A DNA stretch of 64,000 nucleotides from Streptomyces sp. NRRL S-340 (GTDB lineage: Bacteria; Actinomycetota; Actinomycetes; Streptomycetales; Streptomycetaceae): contig NZ_JOIY01000004.1 in assembly GCF_000720185.1 (NCBI RefSeq), forward strand, positions 124,001-188,000, given 5' to 3'. Of this stretch, positions 37,767 to 45,968 are shown piece after piece. The notes under the pieces are model-generated. The model was not told the DNA's origin, made no database searches, and saw nothing but the letters and a program-made list of their open reading frames with translations. Position numbers and translations under genes: made by a program. Position 1 is the stretch's first letter, and every line of letters begins with the position of its first letter.

Positions 37767-38183
37767 GTGTCCCAGATCGCAGGCGAGCCCGCGGCGAACC
37801 AGGACTTCGTGGAAGTCCGGCTGCCGGCTGCGGGTGCCTACCTGTCGGTGCTGCGGACGGCCACGGCCGGCCTGGCGGCCCGTTTGGACTTCACCCTCGA
37901 CGAGATCGAGGACCTGCGCATCGCGGTGGACGAGGCCTGCGCGATCCTGCTCCAGCAGGCCGTGCCCGGCTCGGTGCTCAGCTGTGTCTTCCGGCTGGTC
38001 GACGACTCCCTGGAGGTCACCGTCTCGGCCCCGACCACGGACGGTCACGCCCCCTCGCGGGACACCTTCGCCTGGACCGTCCTGTCGGCCCTGGCGGGCA
38101 AGGTCTCCTCCGCCGTCGACGAGGACAAGACCGTTTCGATCAGCCTCTACAAACAGCGCGGCGCGGGACCCGGGCCGGCGTGA
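37767..38183 (+). CDS. prsH: Anti-sigma factor of SigH (RsbW-like HATPase)
   Basis: 138 aa with a small Bergerat-type ATPase fold: LDFTLDEIEDLRIAVDEACAIL is the N-box helix. Such serine-kinase anti-sigma factors hold the sigma factor until an antagonist frees it. In S. coelicolor the homologue is called PrsH (also UshX) and binds SigH. The GTG at 37767 is chosen over one at 37761 because GGAG lies six nt away; both are possible. The stop overlaps the first GTG of sigH (GTGA), so the pair are made in step. Confidence 0.9.
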   Translation: MSQIAGEPAANQDFVEVRLPAAGAYLSVLRTATAGLAARLDFTLDEIEDLRIAVDEACAILLQQAVPGSVLSCVFRLVDDSLEVTVSAPTTDGHAPSRDTFAWTVLSALAGKVSSAVDEDKTVSISLYKQRGAGPGPA

Positions 38184-39400
38184 GGAACGGGGACGGGCCG
38201 GTGCGGGACGAAGAGCGCGGCACACGGGAGCTGCCGGCGGAGGGCGCCATCGCGCCCCGCGCCGACGCGGCCGGGACTCCTTCCGGAAGTCCTTCCGGGG
38301 GCGGGCCGGGCGCGCCGGCGGGGCCTTCACGGCCCGCGGGCGGCATCGAGGGCATCGACGGCATCCCCGAGCAGGCCAGACCGCACCCGGACGACGAGAC
38401 CCCGCGGCCCGCTCGTGGCGAGGGGCGGCGGGAGCGGGACGACGCCGTGCAGGGCACGCCTCCGCCGGCCCGGAGCGATGCCTCCGCCGGCCACGGGGGT
38501 CCCCCCGTCCGTTCCCCGCAGCCGGGGGCGGAGGAGCGGGCAGGGGCTCGGGGAAGGGCGACGGGCGGGACGATGAGCGAGCACGAGCGATACTCCGAGG
38601 ACGCCGCGCAGGGCGCCCCGAGCGTGCACGGCACGCGGCACGACCCCCATGACCGCAGTGGCGCCCGCGCGATGTTCGTGGAGCTGCGCGCGCTGCCGGA
38701 GGGCAGCCCGCAGTACGCGGAGCTGCGCAACCAGCTGGTCCGGATGCACCTGCCGCTCGTCGAGCACCTCGCGCGCCGTTTCCGCAACCGGGGCGAGCCG
38801 CTGGACGACCTCACCCAGGTCGCCACCATCGGGCTGATCAAGTCGGTCGACCGTTTCGACCCCGACCGCGGCGTCGAGTTCTCCACGTACGCGACCCCGA
38901 CGGTCGTCGGTGAGATCAAGCGGCACTTCCGGGACAAGGGCTGGGCCGTGCGGGTGCCGCGGCGGCTGCAGGAGCTGCGGCTCTCCCTCACCACGGCGAC
39001 GGCCGAGCTGTCCCAGCTGCACGGCCGCTCCCCCACGGTGCACGAGCTGGCGGAGAAGCTCGCCATCTCGGAGGAGGAGGTCCTGGAGGGCCTGGAGTCG
39101 GCCAACGCCTACTCCACGCTGTCCCTGGACGTCCCCGACACCGACGACGAGTCCCCGGCGGTCGCGGACACCCTCGGCGCGGAGGACGAGGCGCTCGAGG
39201 GCGTGGAGTACCGCGAGTCGCTGAAGCCGCTGCTGGAGGACCTCCCACCGCGCGAGAAGCGCATCCTGCTGCTGCGTTTCTTCGGCAACATGACCCAGTC
39301 GCAGATCGCGCAGGAGGTCGGCATCTCACAGATGCACGTCTCCCGCCTGCTGGCCCGCACCCTGGCCCAGCTGCGGGAGAAGCTGCTGGTGGAGGAGTAG
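38180..39400 (+). CDS. sigH: Stress-response sigma factor SigH (SigB family)
   Basis: 406 aa from the GTG at 38180; a second GTG at 38201 gives 399 aa and an ATG at 38573 gives 275 aa. The first 130 residues are Gly/Pro/Ala/Arg-rich and disordered. Then region 2 (RNQLVRMHLPLVEHLARRF, DDLTQVATIGLIKSVDRFD, STYATPTVVGEIKRHFRDKGW), region 3 and region 4 (GNMTQSQIAQEVGISQMHV), all typical of SigF/SigB. The pair of GTGs seven codons apart fits the two long forms (51 and 52 kDa) reported for SigH in S. coelicolor, which are also processed proteolytically. It controls osmotic stress and development genes. Confidence 0.93.
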   Translation: MRNGDGPVRDEERGTRELPAEGAIAPRADAAGTPSGSPSGGGPGAPAGPSRPAGGIEGIDGIPEQARPHPDDETPRPARGEGRRERDDAVQGTPPPARSDASAGHGGPPVRSPQPGAEERAGARGRATGGTMSEHERYSEDAAQGAPSVHGTRHDPHDRSGARAMFVELRALPEGSPQYAELRNQLVRMHLPLVEHLARRFRNRGEPLDDLTQVATIGLIKSVDRFDPDRGVEFSTYATPTVVGEIKRHFRDKGWAVRVPRRLQELRLSLTTATAELSQLHGRSPTVHELAEKLAISEEEVLEGLESANAYSTLSLDVPDTDDESPAVADTLGAEDEALEGVEYRESLKPLLEDLPPREKRILLLRFFGNMTQSQIAQEVGISQMHVSRLLARTLAQLREKLLVEE

Positions 39401-39616
39401 CCCCGCGCGCGAGCGGTGGCGCGGCCGCGCGGGCCGCTGAGCGGCTGCCCGGCCCGTGGGGTGCCTGCGGCGCGCGGCGGCGCAGAGCGTCCGGGCACCG
39501 GCGGCCCGCGGCGTGAGTGAAGCCGGGTGCGAGGGGAGCCGGGCATCCCGCGGCAACGCCGCGGATGCGCGTGCCGCACCCCGCGCCCGCGGCACCACCC
39601 TCACAGGGCGATACAG

Positions 39617-40075
39617 CTAGCGCTGTTCGCTCTCGCGCGCGCGGCCCGGACCCCTGATGCCGAGGGCGCGGGTCGTCGCCGGGTGCACGAGCAGGACCAG
39701 GGAGGCCACGGCCACCGCCGCGAGCGCGATGCCCGCCGGGACGGCCACGCTGTCGGCCTGCAGCAGGCTGTAGGCGACGGGCAGCGCCATGATCTGGGTG
39801 ATGACCGCCGGGCCCCGGCTCCAGCCGCGCCGGCGCAGCAGCCCACGGGCGGCCAGCAGCGGCAGCAGCGCCAGCACGAGGACGGTGATCCCGCCGGTGA
39901 CCGCCTGCTGCCGGTCGCCGCCGTCGCCCGTGAGGCCGAGGACCAGCATCCAGACGCCGCCGACGAGCAGTGCGAGCCCTTCCAGCGCGCACAGCGCCGC
40001 CGCGGAGGTCAGCCGTCCTGGGCGCGGGCCGGAGGCGTCCGTGGAGTCGGTCCGGGAGTTCTGCTCACTGCTCAC
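39617..40075 (-). CDS. Small integral membrane protein
   Basis: 152 aa, four predicted membrane helices (ALCALEGLALLVGGVWMLVLGL, AVTGGITVLVLALLPLLAARGLL, VITQIMALPVAYSLL, AGIALAAVAVASLVLLV) with a Ser/Thr/Asp N-terminus and a basic tail. No recognised domain. GTG start; TACCCT lies six nt before it on the minus strand, so it is probably leaderless. Divergent from the lipid kinase gene with 135 bp between. Function unknown. Confidence 0.8.
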   Translation of the reverse strand: MSSEQNSRTDSTDASGPRPGRLTSAAALCALEGLALLVGGVWMLVLGLTGDGGDRQQAVTGGITVLVLALLPLLAARGLLRRRGWSRGPAVITQIMALPVAYSLLQADSVAVPAGIALAAVAVASLVLLVHPATTRALGIRGPGRARESEQR

Positions 40076-40210
40076 CCCAGAAGGGTAGCCTCAGCCCCGC
40101 GCAGCGGCCCTCGCGGAGCTGACCGCCGTGTCCAGGCTCACGCCCGCCCCTCTTACCCGATCCCTACCTCGGCCTGGGCCGAGTACTCCTCAGTAGGTAC
40201 GCTGCTGACC

Positions 40211-41179
40211 ATGCGTGCACTTCTCGTGGTCAATCCGGCGGCAACCACCACAAGCGCACGTACGCGCGACGTCCTGATCCACGCCCTCGCCAGTGAGATG
40301 AAACTGGACGCGGTCACCACCCAGTACCGGGGCCACGCGCGCGACCTGGGCCGCCAGGCGGCGGACAGCGACGACGTCGACCTGGTCGTGGCCCTCGGCG
40401 GCGACGGCACGGTCAACGAGGTGGTGAACGGCCTGCTGCACCGCGGCCCCGACCCCGAGCGCCTGCCCCGCCTCGCGGTGGTGCCGGGAGGCTCCACCAA
40501 CGTCTTCGCCCGCGCCCTGGGCCTGCCCAACGACGCGGTCGAGGCGACCGGCGCGATCCTGGACGCCCTGCGCGAGGGAAGCGAGCGCACGGTCGGCCTG
40601 GGACTCGCCTCCGGGACGCCGGGCACCGACGACGCGGCGGTCCCCGAACGCTGGTTCACCTTCAACGCCGGCCTCGGATTCGACGCGGGCGTCGTCGGCC
40701 GCGTCGAACAGCAGCGGGAGCGCGGCAAGAAGTCCACGCACGCCCTGTACGTGCGCCAGGTGCTGCGCCAGTTCTTCGGCGAGCCGAACCGCCGGCACGG
40801 CGCGATCACCCTGGAGCGGCCGGGCGAGGACCCGGTCGCCGATCTGGTGGTGGCGATAGTCTCGAACACCTCGCCGTGGACCTACCTGGGCAATCGCCCG
40901 ATGTACACGTCCCCCAAGGCGTCGTTCGACACCGGCCTCGACGTGCTCGGTCTCAGCCGTCTGTCCACGGCCGCGGTCGCCCGGTACGGCACGCAGTTGC
41001 TCACTTCGTCCCCGGAGCGCGGGCCGCAGGGCAGGCACGCCCTGTCGCTGCACGACCTGAGCAGCTTCACCTTGCATTCGAAGGCGCCGCTCCCCCTCCA
41101 GATGGACGGTGACCACCTGGGGCTGCGTACGAGCGTGACGTTCACAGGCGTACGCCGTGCACTGCGTGTGATTGTGTGA
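40211..41179 (+). CDS. Diacylglycerol/sphingosine-type lipid kinase
   Basis: 322 aa DagK-family protein. N-terminal ATP-binding LLVVNPAATT; the family signature VVALGGDGTVNEVVNGLL; PGGSTNVFARALGLP; and the C-terminal beta domain (LQMDGDHLGLRTSVTFTG). It phosphorylates diacylglycerol or a related lipid at the membrane. ATG at 40211, TACGCT seven nt before (leaderless). Followed by an 8-bp AT-containing hairpin (GGCCTAAA/TTTAGGCC, 41187-41219) and the long wblE leader. Confidence 0.9.
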   Translation: MRALLVVNPAATTTSARTRDVLIHALASEMKLDAVTTQYRGHARDLGRQAADSDDVDLVVALGGDGTVNEVVNGLLHRGPDPERLPRLAVVPGGSTNVFARALGLPNDAVEATGAILDALREGSERTVGLGLASGTPGTDDAAVPERWFTFNAGLGFDAGVVGRVEQQRERGKKSTHALYVRQVLRQFFGEPNRRHGAITLERPGEDPVADLVVAIVSNTSPWTYLGNRPMYTSPKASFDTGLDVLGLSRLSTAAVARYGTQLLTSSPERGPQGRHALSLHDLSSFTLHSKAPLPLQMDGDHLGLRTSVTFTGVRRALRVIV

Positions 41180-41497
41180 GCGGAAGGGCCTAAAGTCCTT
41201 TCACTCGAACGTTTAGGCCAGGATCCACCCCATGGAAGTACGGCTGTGACCTAGTCGACACCGAGGAATCCAAAAAAAGTTTCCGGAAGGGGTTGTATCC
41301 GCCGCCGAGGTTTGCGAATCTCTACATGGCGATCGGGACGGCCCCCACACCGGGCCCCGGAGATCGCCGGAACCCCTCTTCAATCCACAGGACCACGCCA
41401 GGGAAACCTGACGGTCGGCCCTTCACTTGTTGAGGGATTCGTGAAAGCGTTCACATTCACAAGCACTTGCACGTAATACCAAGGAGAGGTAGCAGCC
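41180..41497 (+). other. Upstream region of wblE
   Basis: About 320 bases, unusually AT-rich for this genome, with an A7 run near 41267-41273 (CCAAAAAAAGTTT) and a GCGTTCACATTCACAAGCAC segment near the gene. It opens with the GGCCTAAA/TTTAGGCC hairpin. It must contain the wblE promoter(s). I do not see a convincing SigR-type motif (GGAAT and GTT are present but 22 nt apart). AAGGAGAGG lies before the ATG. Confidence 0.55.
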
Positions 41498-41755
41498 ATG
41501 GACTGGCGTCACAACGCCGTTTGCCGCGAGGAAGACCCCGAGCTCTTCTTCCCCATCGGCAACACCGGTCCTGCGCTGCTGCAGATCGAGGAAGCCAAGG
41601 CCGTCTGCCGTCGCTGCCCGGTTATGGAGCAGTGCCTGCAGTGGGCGCTCGAGTCCGGCCAGGACTCCGGCGTCTGGGGTGGTCTCAGCGAGGACGAGCG
41701 CCGTGCGATGAAGCGCCGCGCCGCCCGCAACCGGGCCCGTCAGGCCTCCGCCTGA
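41498..41755 (+). CDS. wblE: WhiB-like transcription factor WblE
   Basis: 85 aa. Four iron-sulfur cysteines (C9, C37, C40, C46 in AVCREEDPELFFP and KAVCRRCPVMEQCLQWAL), the G[VI]WGG turn (SGVWGGLSEDERR) and a basic tail (MKRRAARNRARQ). It carries an oxygen- and nitric-oxide-sensitive 4Fe-4S cluster and acts with the main sigma factor at promoters. This is the WhiB1/WblE group, essential or near-essential in relatives. It lies beside a PdtaS-type kinase, as whiB1 does in Mycobacterium. Confidence 0.95.
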   Translation: MDWRHNAVCREEDPELFFPIGNTGPALLQIEEAKAVCRRCPVMEQCLQWALESGQDSGVWGGLSEDERRAMKRRAARNRARQASA

Positions 41756-41909
41756 CCACAGCCACCCCGCTGACAGCCTGAGCTTGGCGGCGCGTGCAGC
41801 GTGCACGCATCCCCCGCCCCCGAGCCGCAGCGCGCAGTACCCCCGATGCTCCCCCAGGCTCTTCGAGCACGGGGTACCCCCATTCCGGTGGGGCAGCAAC
41901 GAGCGACTG

Positions 41910-41940
41910 GCCCCGGACCCGCCAAGGTCCGGGGCTTTTT
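41910..41940 (+). terminator. Intrinsic terminator downstream of wblE
   Basis: GCCCCGGACC-CGCCAA-GGTCCGGGGC followed by TTTTT, a textbook intrinsic terminator and one of the few with a U tract. It lies 155 nt after the wblE stop. The intervening stretch contains CCCCCAGGCTCTTCGAGCAC and GGGGTACCCCC, a repeat type scattered in Streptomyces genomes. Confidence 0.92.
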
Positions 41941-42014
41941 GCTGTGCCGACGACGGGGGCGGGGCGGATCCCGCGGGCAACGGCCGTGGTGGGGGCGCGG
42001 GGCGGACGATCCTC

Positions 42015-42080
42015 GTGGGGAACGGTCACCGTGAGGAACGGTCACCGTGAAGAAGCGTTCGCCGTGGGGAACGGCTCGCC
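42015..42080. repeat. Four 16-17-bp tandem repeats (GTGRRGAACGGTCACC)
   Basis: Units at 42015-42030 (GTGGGGAACGGTCACC), 42031-42046 (GTGAGGAACGGTCACC), 42047-42063 (GTGAAGAAGCGTTCGCC) and 42064-42080 (GTGGGGAACGGCTCGCC). They end nine bases before the stop codon of the sensor kinase. Each unit carries a CGGTCACCG half-palindrome. Could be binding sites or a degenerate microsatellite. Confidence 0.7.
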
Positions 42081-42088
42081 GAGCCCGG

Positions 42089-43564
42089 CTACTTGGGCGT
42101 CCCCACCGGGATGTCGAGCACCACGCGTGTGCCCCGCTCGGGCGCCGGGACCATGTCGAAGGTGCCGCCCAACTCGCCCTCCACCAGGGTCCGTACGATC
42201 TGCAGGCCGAGATTGCCCGAGCTGTGCGGGTCGAAGCCCTCGGGCAGCCCCACTCCGTCGTCCTGCACGGTGACGAGCAGACGGCCCTCGCGAGTGGTGC
42301 CGCCGCGGACCGCCGACACCTCGACGGTTCCGGTGTCGCCCTCCAGGAAGCCGTGTTCCAGGGCGTTCTGCAGGATCTCGGTCAGGACCATCGACAACGG
42401 CGTGGCGACCTCGGCGTCCAGGATCCCGAACCGGCCGCTGCGCCGGCCGGCGACCTTGCCCGGCGAGATCTCGGCGACCATCGCCAGCACCCGGTCGGCG
42501 ATCTCGTCGAACTCCACCCGCTCGTCCAGGTTCTGAGACAGCGTCTCATGGACGATGGCGATCGAGCCGACCCGGCGAACCGCCTCCTCCAGTGCCTCCC
42601 GGCCGCGTTCGGAGTCGATGCGCCGGGCCTGGAGCCGGAGCAGCGCGGCCACCGTCTGGAGGTTGTTCTTGACCCGGTGGTGGATCTCCCGGATGGTCGC
42701 GTCCTTGGTGATCAACTCACGTTCGCGGCGGCGCAGTTCGGTGACGTCGCGGAGCAGTACCAGTGAACCGATGCGGGTTCCCTTGGGTTTGAGCGGGATG
42801 GCCCGGAACTGGATCACCCCGTCGTGTGCCTCGATCTCGAACTCGCGCGGCGCCCAGCCGCTCGCCAGCTTCACCAGCGCCTCGTCCACCGGGGCGCGGG
42901 ACGGGGCGAGTTCGGCCGTGGCCTCGCCGAGATGCTGGCCGACGAGGTCGGCGGCCAGACCGAGCCGGTGGTAGGCGGACAGCGCGTTCGGCGAGGCGTA
43001 GGTGACCACGCCGTCGGCGTCCAGCCGGATCAGGCCGTCCCCGACGCGCGGCGAGGCGTCCATGTCGACCTGCTGGTCGGGGAAGGGGAAGGAGCCGGCC
43101 GCGATCATCTGCGCCAGGTCGGAGGCGCTCTGCAGGTACGTCAGCTCCAGTCGGCTCGGGGTGCGCACGGTGAGGAGGTTGGTGTTGCGCGCGATGACCC
43201 CGAGGACGCGTCCCTGGCGCCGTACCGGGATGGACTCGACCCGGACCGGTACCTCCTCGCGCCACTCCGGGTCTCCCTCGCGGACGATCCGCCCCTCGTC
43301 GAGCGCGGCGTCCAGCATCGGGCGGCGGCCGCGCGGGACGAGGTGACCGATCATGTCGTCCTGGTAGGACGTCGGGCCGGTGTTGGGCCGCATCTGGGCG
43401 ACGGAGACGTAACGGGTGCCGTCCAGCGTGGGTACCCACAGCACCAGGTCGGCGAAGGAGAGGTCGGAGAGCAGCTGCCACTCCGAGACCAGCAGGTGGA
43501 GCCATTCGAGATCGGAGTCGTCGAGGGCGGTGTGCTGGCGTACGAGTTCGTTCATGGAGGGCAC
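42089..43564 (-). CDS. PdtaS-like soluble sensor histidine kinase
   Basis: 491 aa. Residues 1-150 GAF domain of the PdtaS type (LLSDLSFADLVLWVPT, GRRPMLDAALDEGRIVREGD); then a PAS domain (DGLIRLDADGVVTYASPNALSAYHRLG), HisKA_2 (EIHHRVKNNLQTVAALLRLQAR, the phospho-His in the first line) and HATPase_c (EILQNALEHG, DDGVGLPEGF, GLQIVRTLVEGELGG). No membrane helix. In mycobacteria PdtaS signals to the ANTAR regulator PdtaR and responds to copper and nitric oxide; no PdtaR is here. GTG at 43564 is chosen because TACGCT lies seven nt upstream. Neighbour wblE equals whiB1 in mycobacterial synteny. Confidence 0.92.
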   Translation of the reverse strand: MPSMNELVRQHTALDDSDLEWLHLLVSEWQLLSDLSFADLVLWVPTLDGTRYVSVAQMRPNTGPTSYQDDMIGHLVPRGRRPMLDAALDEGRIVREGDPEWREEVPVRVESIPVRRQGRVLGVIARNTNLLTVRTPSRLELTYLQSASDLAQMIAAGSFPFPDQQVDMDASPRVGDGLIRLDADGVVTYASPNALSAYHRLGLAADLVGQHLGEATAELAPSRAPVDEALVKLASGWAPREFEIEAHDGVIQFRAIPLKPKGTRIGSLVLLRDVTELRRRERELITKDATIREIHHRVKNNLQTVAALLRLQARRIDSERGREALEEAVRRVGSIAIVHETLSQNLDERVEFDEIADRVLAMVAEISPGKVAGRRSGRFGILDAEVATPLSMVLTEILQNALEHGFLEGDTGTVEVSAVRGGTTREGRLLVTVQDDGVGLPEGFDPHSSGNLGLQIVRTLVEGELGGTFDMVPAPERGTRVVLDIPVGTPK

Positions 43565-44189
43565 GTCTGCGAGCGTACCCGGGCGTTTGTACGGTTTCGA
43601 AATACGCGGGGGCACGAGGGACGGGTCCGCGAGGGGCCGGGGGCACTGCGAGGGGCGGGGCCCTGCGGCCGCCCGAGACGTGCGGGCCCCGGGGCCGGGT
43701 GCGGCCCGGCCCGGAGACACCCGCGGGCCGCGGCGCCTGGGAGGGACCCTCAACCCTCCCGGCACCGCAGCCCGGAGCAACATCGGCCGTGGGGTGTGCG
43801 GTCCCGGTCGGCCGAAGGGTGAGGAGCCGGGGCAGTCAGGGCAGAGAGCGCCGGTTCCTCGGTCCGCCCTCCTGTGCGGGGAGGACGGAGGTTCACGTGT
43901 TCACCTCGTTGCCTGTGGCGCGCGAGCGCGGCGCACAGGCCCTTGTTCTGGATCCCTCTCGATTCTGGACTAGACCACTTGTGCCTGTCCATGAGCGGGA
44001 AGCACTTCGTTGTGCCTTCTTCGTCGGACGACCGGGCCGGGACCGGCCCGGCGACCCGGCCCACCGGCCGCGCCCGCCGGGCGGTGGGCCGGCCGTACCT
44101 GCCGGTCCGACCGGACCTGTCGAACCGGCCGCCGGCCCTCAGGGGCCGGACGCCGGGCGTTCGTCACGCAGCAGCCTAGCCCGCCCGGC
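43565..44189. other. Long intergenic region, kinase / TetR
   Basis: About 625 bases, the longest gap, very GC-rich. Contents: a good dre operator at 43964-43979; a short reading frame on the plus strand from 43991 (62 codons, MSGKHFVVPSSSDD..., then Pro/Arg-rich) without a ribosome-binding site; and an 11-bp hairpin CCGGCCCACCG at 44056-44066 with 44082-44092, probably the tetR terminator. I cannot support a protein gene here. Confidence 0.5.
43964..43979. promoter_or_regulatory. Orphan dre (DasR-responsive element)
   Basis: TCTGGACTAGACCACT, matching ACTGGTCTAGACCACT at 14 of 16 positions, as good as the dasA site. It lies 400 bp upstream of the PdtaS-like kinase and 210 bp beyond the end of tetR, so no obvious target begins beside it. 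Confidence 0.75.
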
Positions 44190-44840
44190 TCAGCCACGGG
44201 GCCAGATGGTCATGGCAATTTCCGCGACCGCCTCCAGTTCCTCGCGGCTCGCACCGTCGCGGGCCTGCTGGGACATCCCCTGGATCAGCGCGCCGACGTA
44301 CCGGGCGAGCGCGCCGGTGTCGGTGTCCGCGGGCAGTGTGCCGGCGGCCACGTCCGCCTTGATACGGCTCTCGAAGGCGGCGATGTTCTCGTTGCGCCGC
44401 GCCCGCAGGGACTGTTCGACCTCGGGCGTCGTGCAGTTGGTGGCCGCGTGGATGACCAGGCAGCCGTGCGGACGGCCCGGGGCGGTGTACTCGGCCGCCG
44501 CCTCGCGCAGGATCCGTCCGACGGCGGCGCGGGCCGTGGGCTCCTCCGTCAGGGCGCGGGCGCCGAAGGACCCGTACCGCTCGCCGTAGTCGTGGACCAC
44601 CTCGGCGAAGAGCGCCTGCTTGTCACCGAAGGCCGCGTAAAGGCTGGGGGCGCCGATGCCCATGGCTCGGGTGAGGTCCGAGACGGAGGTGCCTTCGTAC
44701 CCGTGCTCCCAGAAGGCCAGAACGGCCTTCTCCAGCGCGGTCGCCCGGTCGAACGAGCGGGGCCGGCCGCGCCGCCGGGCGCCGGGCACGCCTGCCGCAC
44801 CCGCACTGACCTGCTCTTCTGTCTCCTGCTTCACCACCAT
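44190..44840 (-). CDS. TetR-family transcriptional regulator
   Basis: 216 aa. N-terminal HTH: EKAVLAFWEHGYEGTSVSDLTRAMGIGAPSLYAAFGDKQALF; the C-terminal ligand domain is that of the YcdC/AcrR-like group (GCLVIHAATNC). Basic leader GARRRGRPRSFDR. ATG at 44840 is preceded by TAAAAT six nt upstream, leaderless. Divergent from an SDR gene, with two TAGCG..CTA operators between, so it probably represses both. Confidence 0.9.
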   Translation of the reverse strand: MVVKQETEEQVSAGAAGVPGARRRGRPRSFDRATALEKAVLAFWEHGYEGTSVSDLTRAMGIGAPSLYAAFGDKQALFAEVVHDYGERYGSFGARALTEEPTARAAVGRILREAAAEYTAPGRPHGCLVIHAATNCTTPEVEQSLRARRNENIAAFESRIKADVAAGTLPADTDTGALARYVGALIQGMSQQARDGASREELEAVAEIAMTIWPRG

Positions 44841-44852
44841 GGGGTGATTTTA

Positions 44853-44918
44853 TAGCGGGCACTAGAGAAATGACAGCCGCATGCGGTACGGTCTTTCTGT
44901 AGCGACCGCTAGGGAAAT
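44853..44918. promoter_or_regulatory. Two TetR operator repeats (TAGCG-N2-C-N-CTA)
   Basis: TAGCGGGCACTAGAGAAAT at 44853-44871 and TAGCGACCGCTAGGGAAAT at 44900-44918 are copies 47 bp apart. The first 12 bases of the second copy form TAGCGACCGCTA, a near-perfect palindrome. The first overlaps the tetR -10 and the second lies before the SDR ribosome-binding site, fitting joint control by the TetR protein. Confidence 0.82.
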
Positions 44919-44933
44919 TCGAAGGGGCTTGCC

Positions 44934-45734
44934 ATGGGGACGGACGAGCGCTCGGGCGCGACCGGGGGGACGGGCAGGGCCGCGGGTTCGCTCGCGGGGC
45001 GGACCGCGCTGGTCACCGGGGCGAGCAGGGGCATCGGGCGAGGTGTGGCCGAGCGGCTGGCACGGGACGGCGCGCGCGTCGCCGTGCACTACGGGAACAA
45101 CGAGGCGGCGGCCCAGGACACGGTCGCCGCGATCCGGGCGGCGGGCGGCTCGGCCTTCGCCATCGGCGTCGAGCTGGGGCGGCCCGGCGACGCCGAGGCG
45201 CTCTGGGCGGAGTTCGACCGGCACGCGGACGGTGTGGACATCCTGGTGAACAACGCGGGAATCGGCACCTCACCGCCATTGGAAGAGATCGACGAGGAAC
45301 AGTACGACCGGGTCTTCGCGGTGAACACCAAGGCACCGTTCTTCATCGTCCGGCACGGCCTGGGGCGTCTGCGCGACGGCGGCCGGATCGTCAACATCTC
45401 CACCGGCCTCGCTCGCGACGCCGTCATGCCGGACAAGGTGGCCTACGCGATGACGAAAGCCGCGCTCGACGTGTTCAGCCGGGACCTGTCCAAGCTGCTG
45501 GGTCAGCGCGGCATCACGGTCAACTCGGTGGGACCGGGCCTCATCGACACCGACAACACGGCCGGACTGCTGCACCGGACACCGGGCGGCTGGGAGCGGG
45601 GGGCGGCGATGTCCGCGCTCGGGCGCGTGGGCACACCGGCCGACGTGGCGGACGTGGTGGCGTTCCTCGCCTCGGACGGGGCACGGTGGGTGACGGGGAG
45701 CTGGGTGGACGCGACGGGGGGTTCGCTGATGTAG
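44934..45734 (+). CDS. Short-chain dehydrogenase/reductase (SDR)
   Basis: 266 aa classical SDR: TALVTGASRGIGRGVAERL (cofactor loop), DILVNNAGIG, catalytic Ser in IVNISTG, Tyr-x3-Lys as YAMTKAALD, and the substrate loop PGLIDTD. Likely a ketone/alcohol oxidoreductase; substrate unknown. A Thr/Gly-rich 20-residue N-terminus is extra. AAGGGG lies before the ATG. Divergent from tetR, which probably represses it. Confidence 0.9.
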   Translation: MGTDERSGATGGTGRAAGSLAGRTALVTGASRGIGRGVAERLARDGARVAVHYGNNEAAAQDTVAAIRAAGGSAFAIGVELGRPGDAEALWAEFDRHADGVDILVNNAGIGTSPPLEEIDEEQYDRVFAVNTKAPFFIVRHGLGRLRDGGRIVNISTGLARDAVMPDKVAYAMTKAALDVFSRDLSKLLGQRGITVNSVGPGLIDTDNTAGLLHRTPGGWERGAAMSALGRVGTPADVADVVAFLASDGARWVTGSWVDATGGSLM

Positions 45735-45892
45735 GCGCGGTGCGGGGCCGCCGGTCGCGTCGGGGCGGACGGGGCCGGGAAGCGACGGGCGGAAAGGCGG
45801 CAGCGGCGAGGAGGTGACGGCCGGGTGGCGGGGCCCTGAAGCCGGGGGCCGGGGGTTGCGCGGGACGGGTCCTGGGAACCCGATTCTGCTAG

Positions 45893-45908
45893 ATTGGTCT
45901 AAACCACA
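45893..45908 (+). promoter_or_regulatory. dre operator of nagB
   Basis: ATTGGTCTAAACCACA, 13 of 16 matches to ACTGGTCTAGACCACT, 60 bp upstream of the nagB GTG. A likely -10, TAGATT at 45890-45895, is directly overlapped. DasR control of nagB by such an element is known in S. coelicolor. Confidence 0.88.
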
Positions 45909-45968
45909 CGACCCCTCCTTTCCGGGTCCGGTCCCCTTCTCGGCTCTCCTCAGATCGGCAGGCCCAGC

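Noticed and set aside
41254..41290. SigR-type promoter upstream of wblE (GGAAT...GTTG)
   Set aside because: Spacing is 22 nt, not the 18 expected, so I did not call it.
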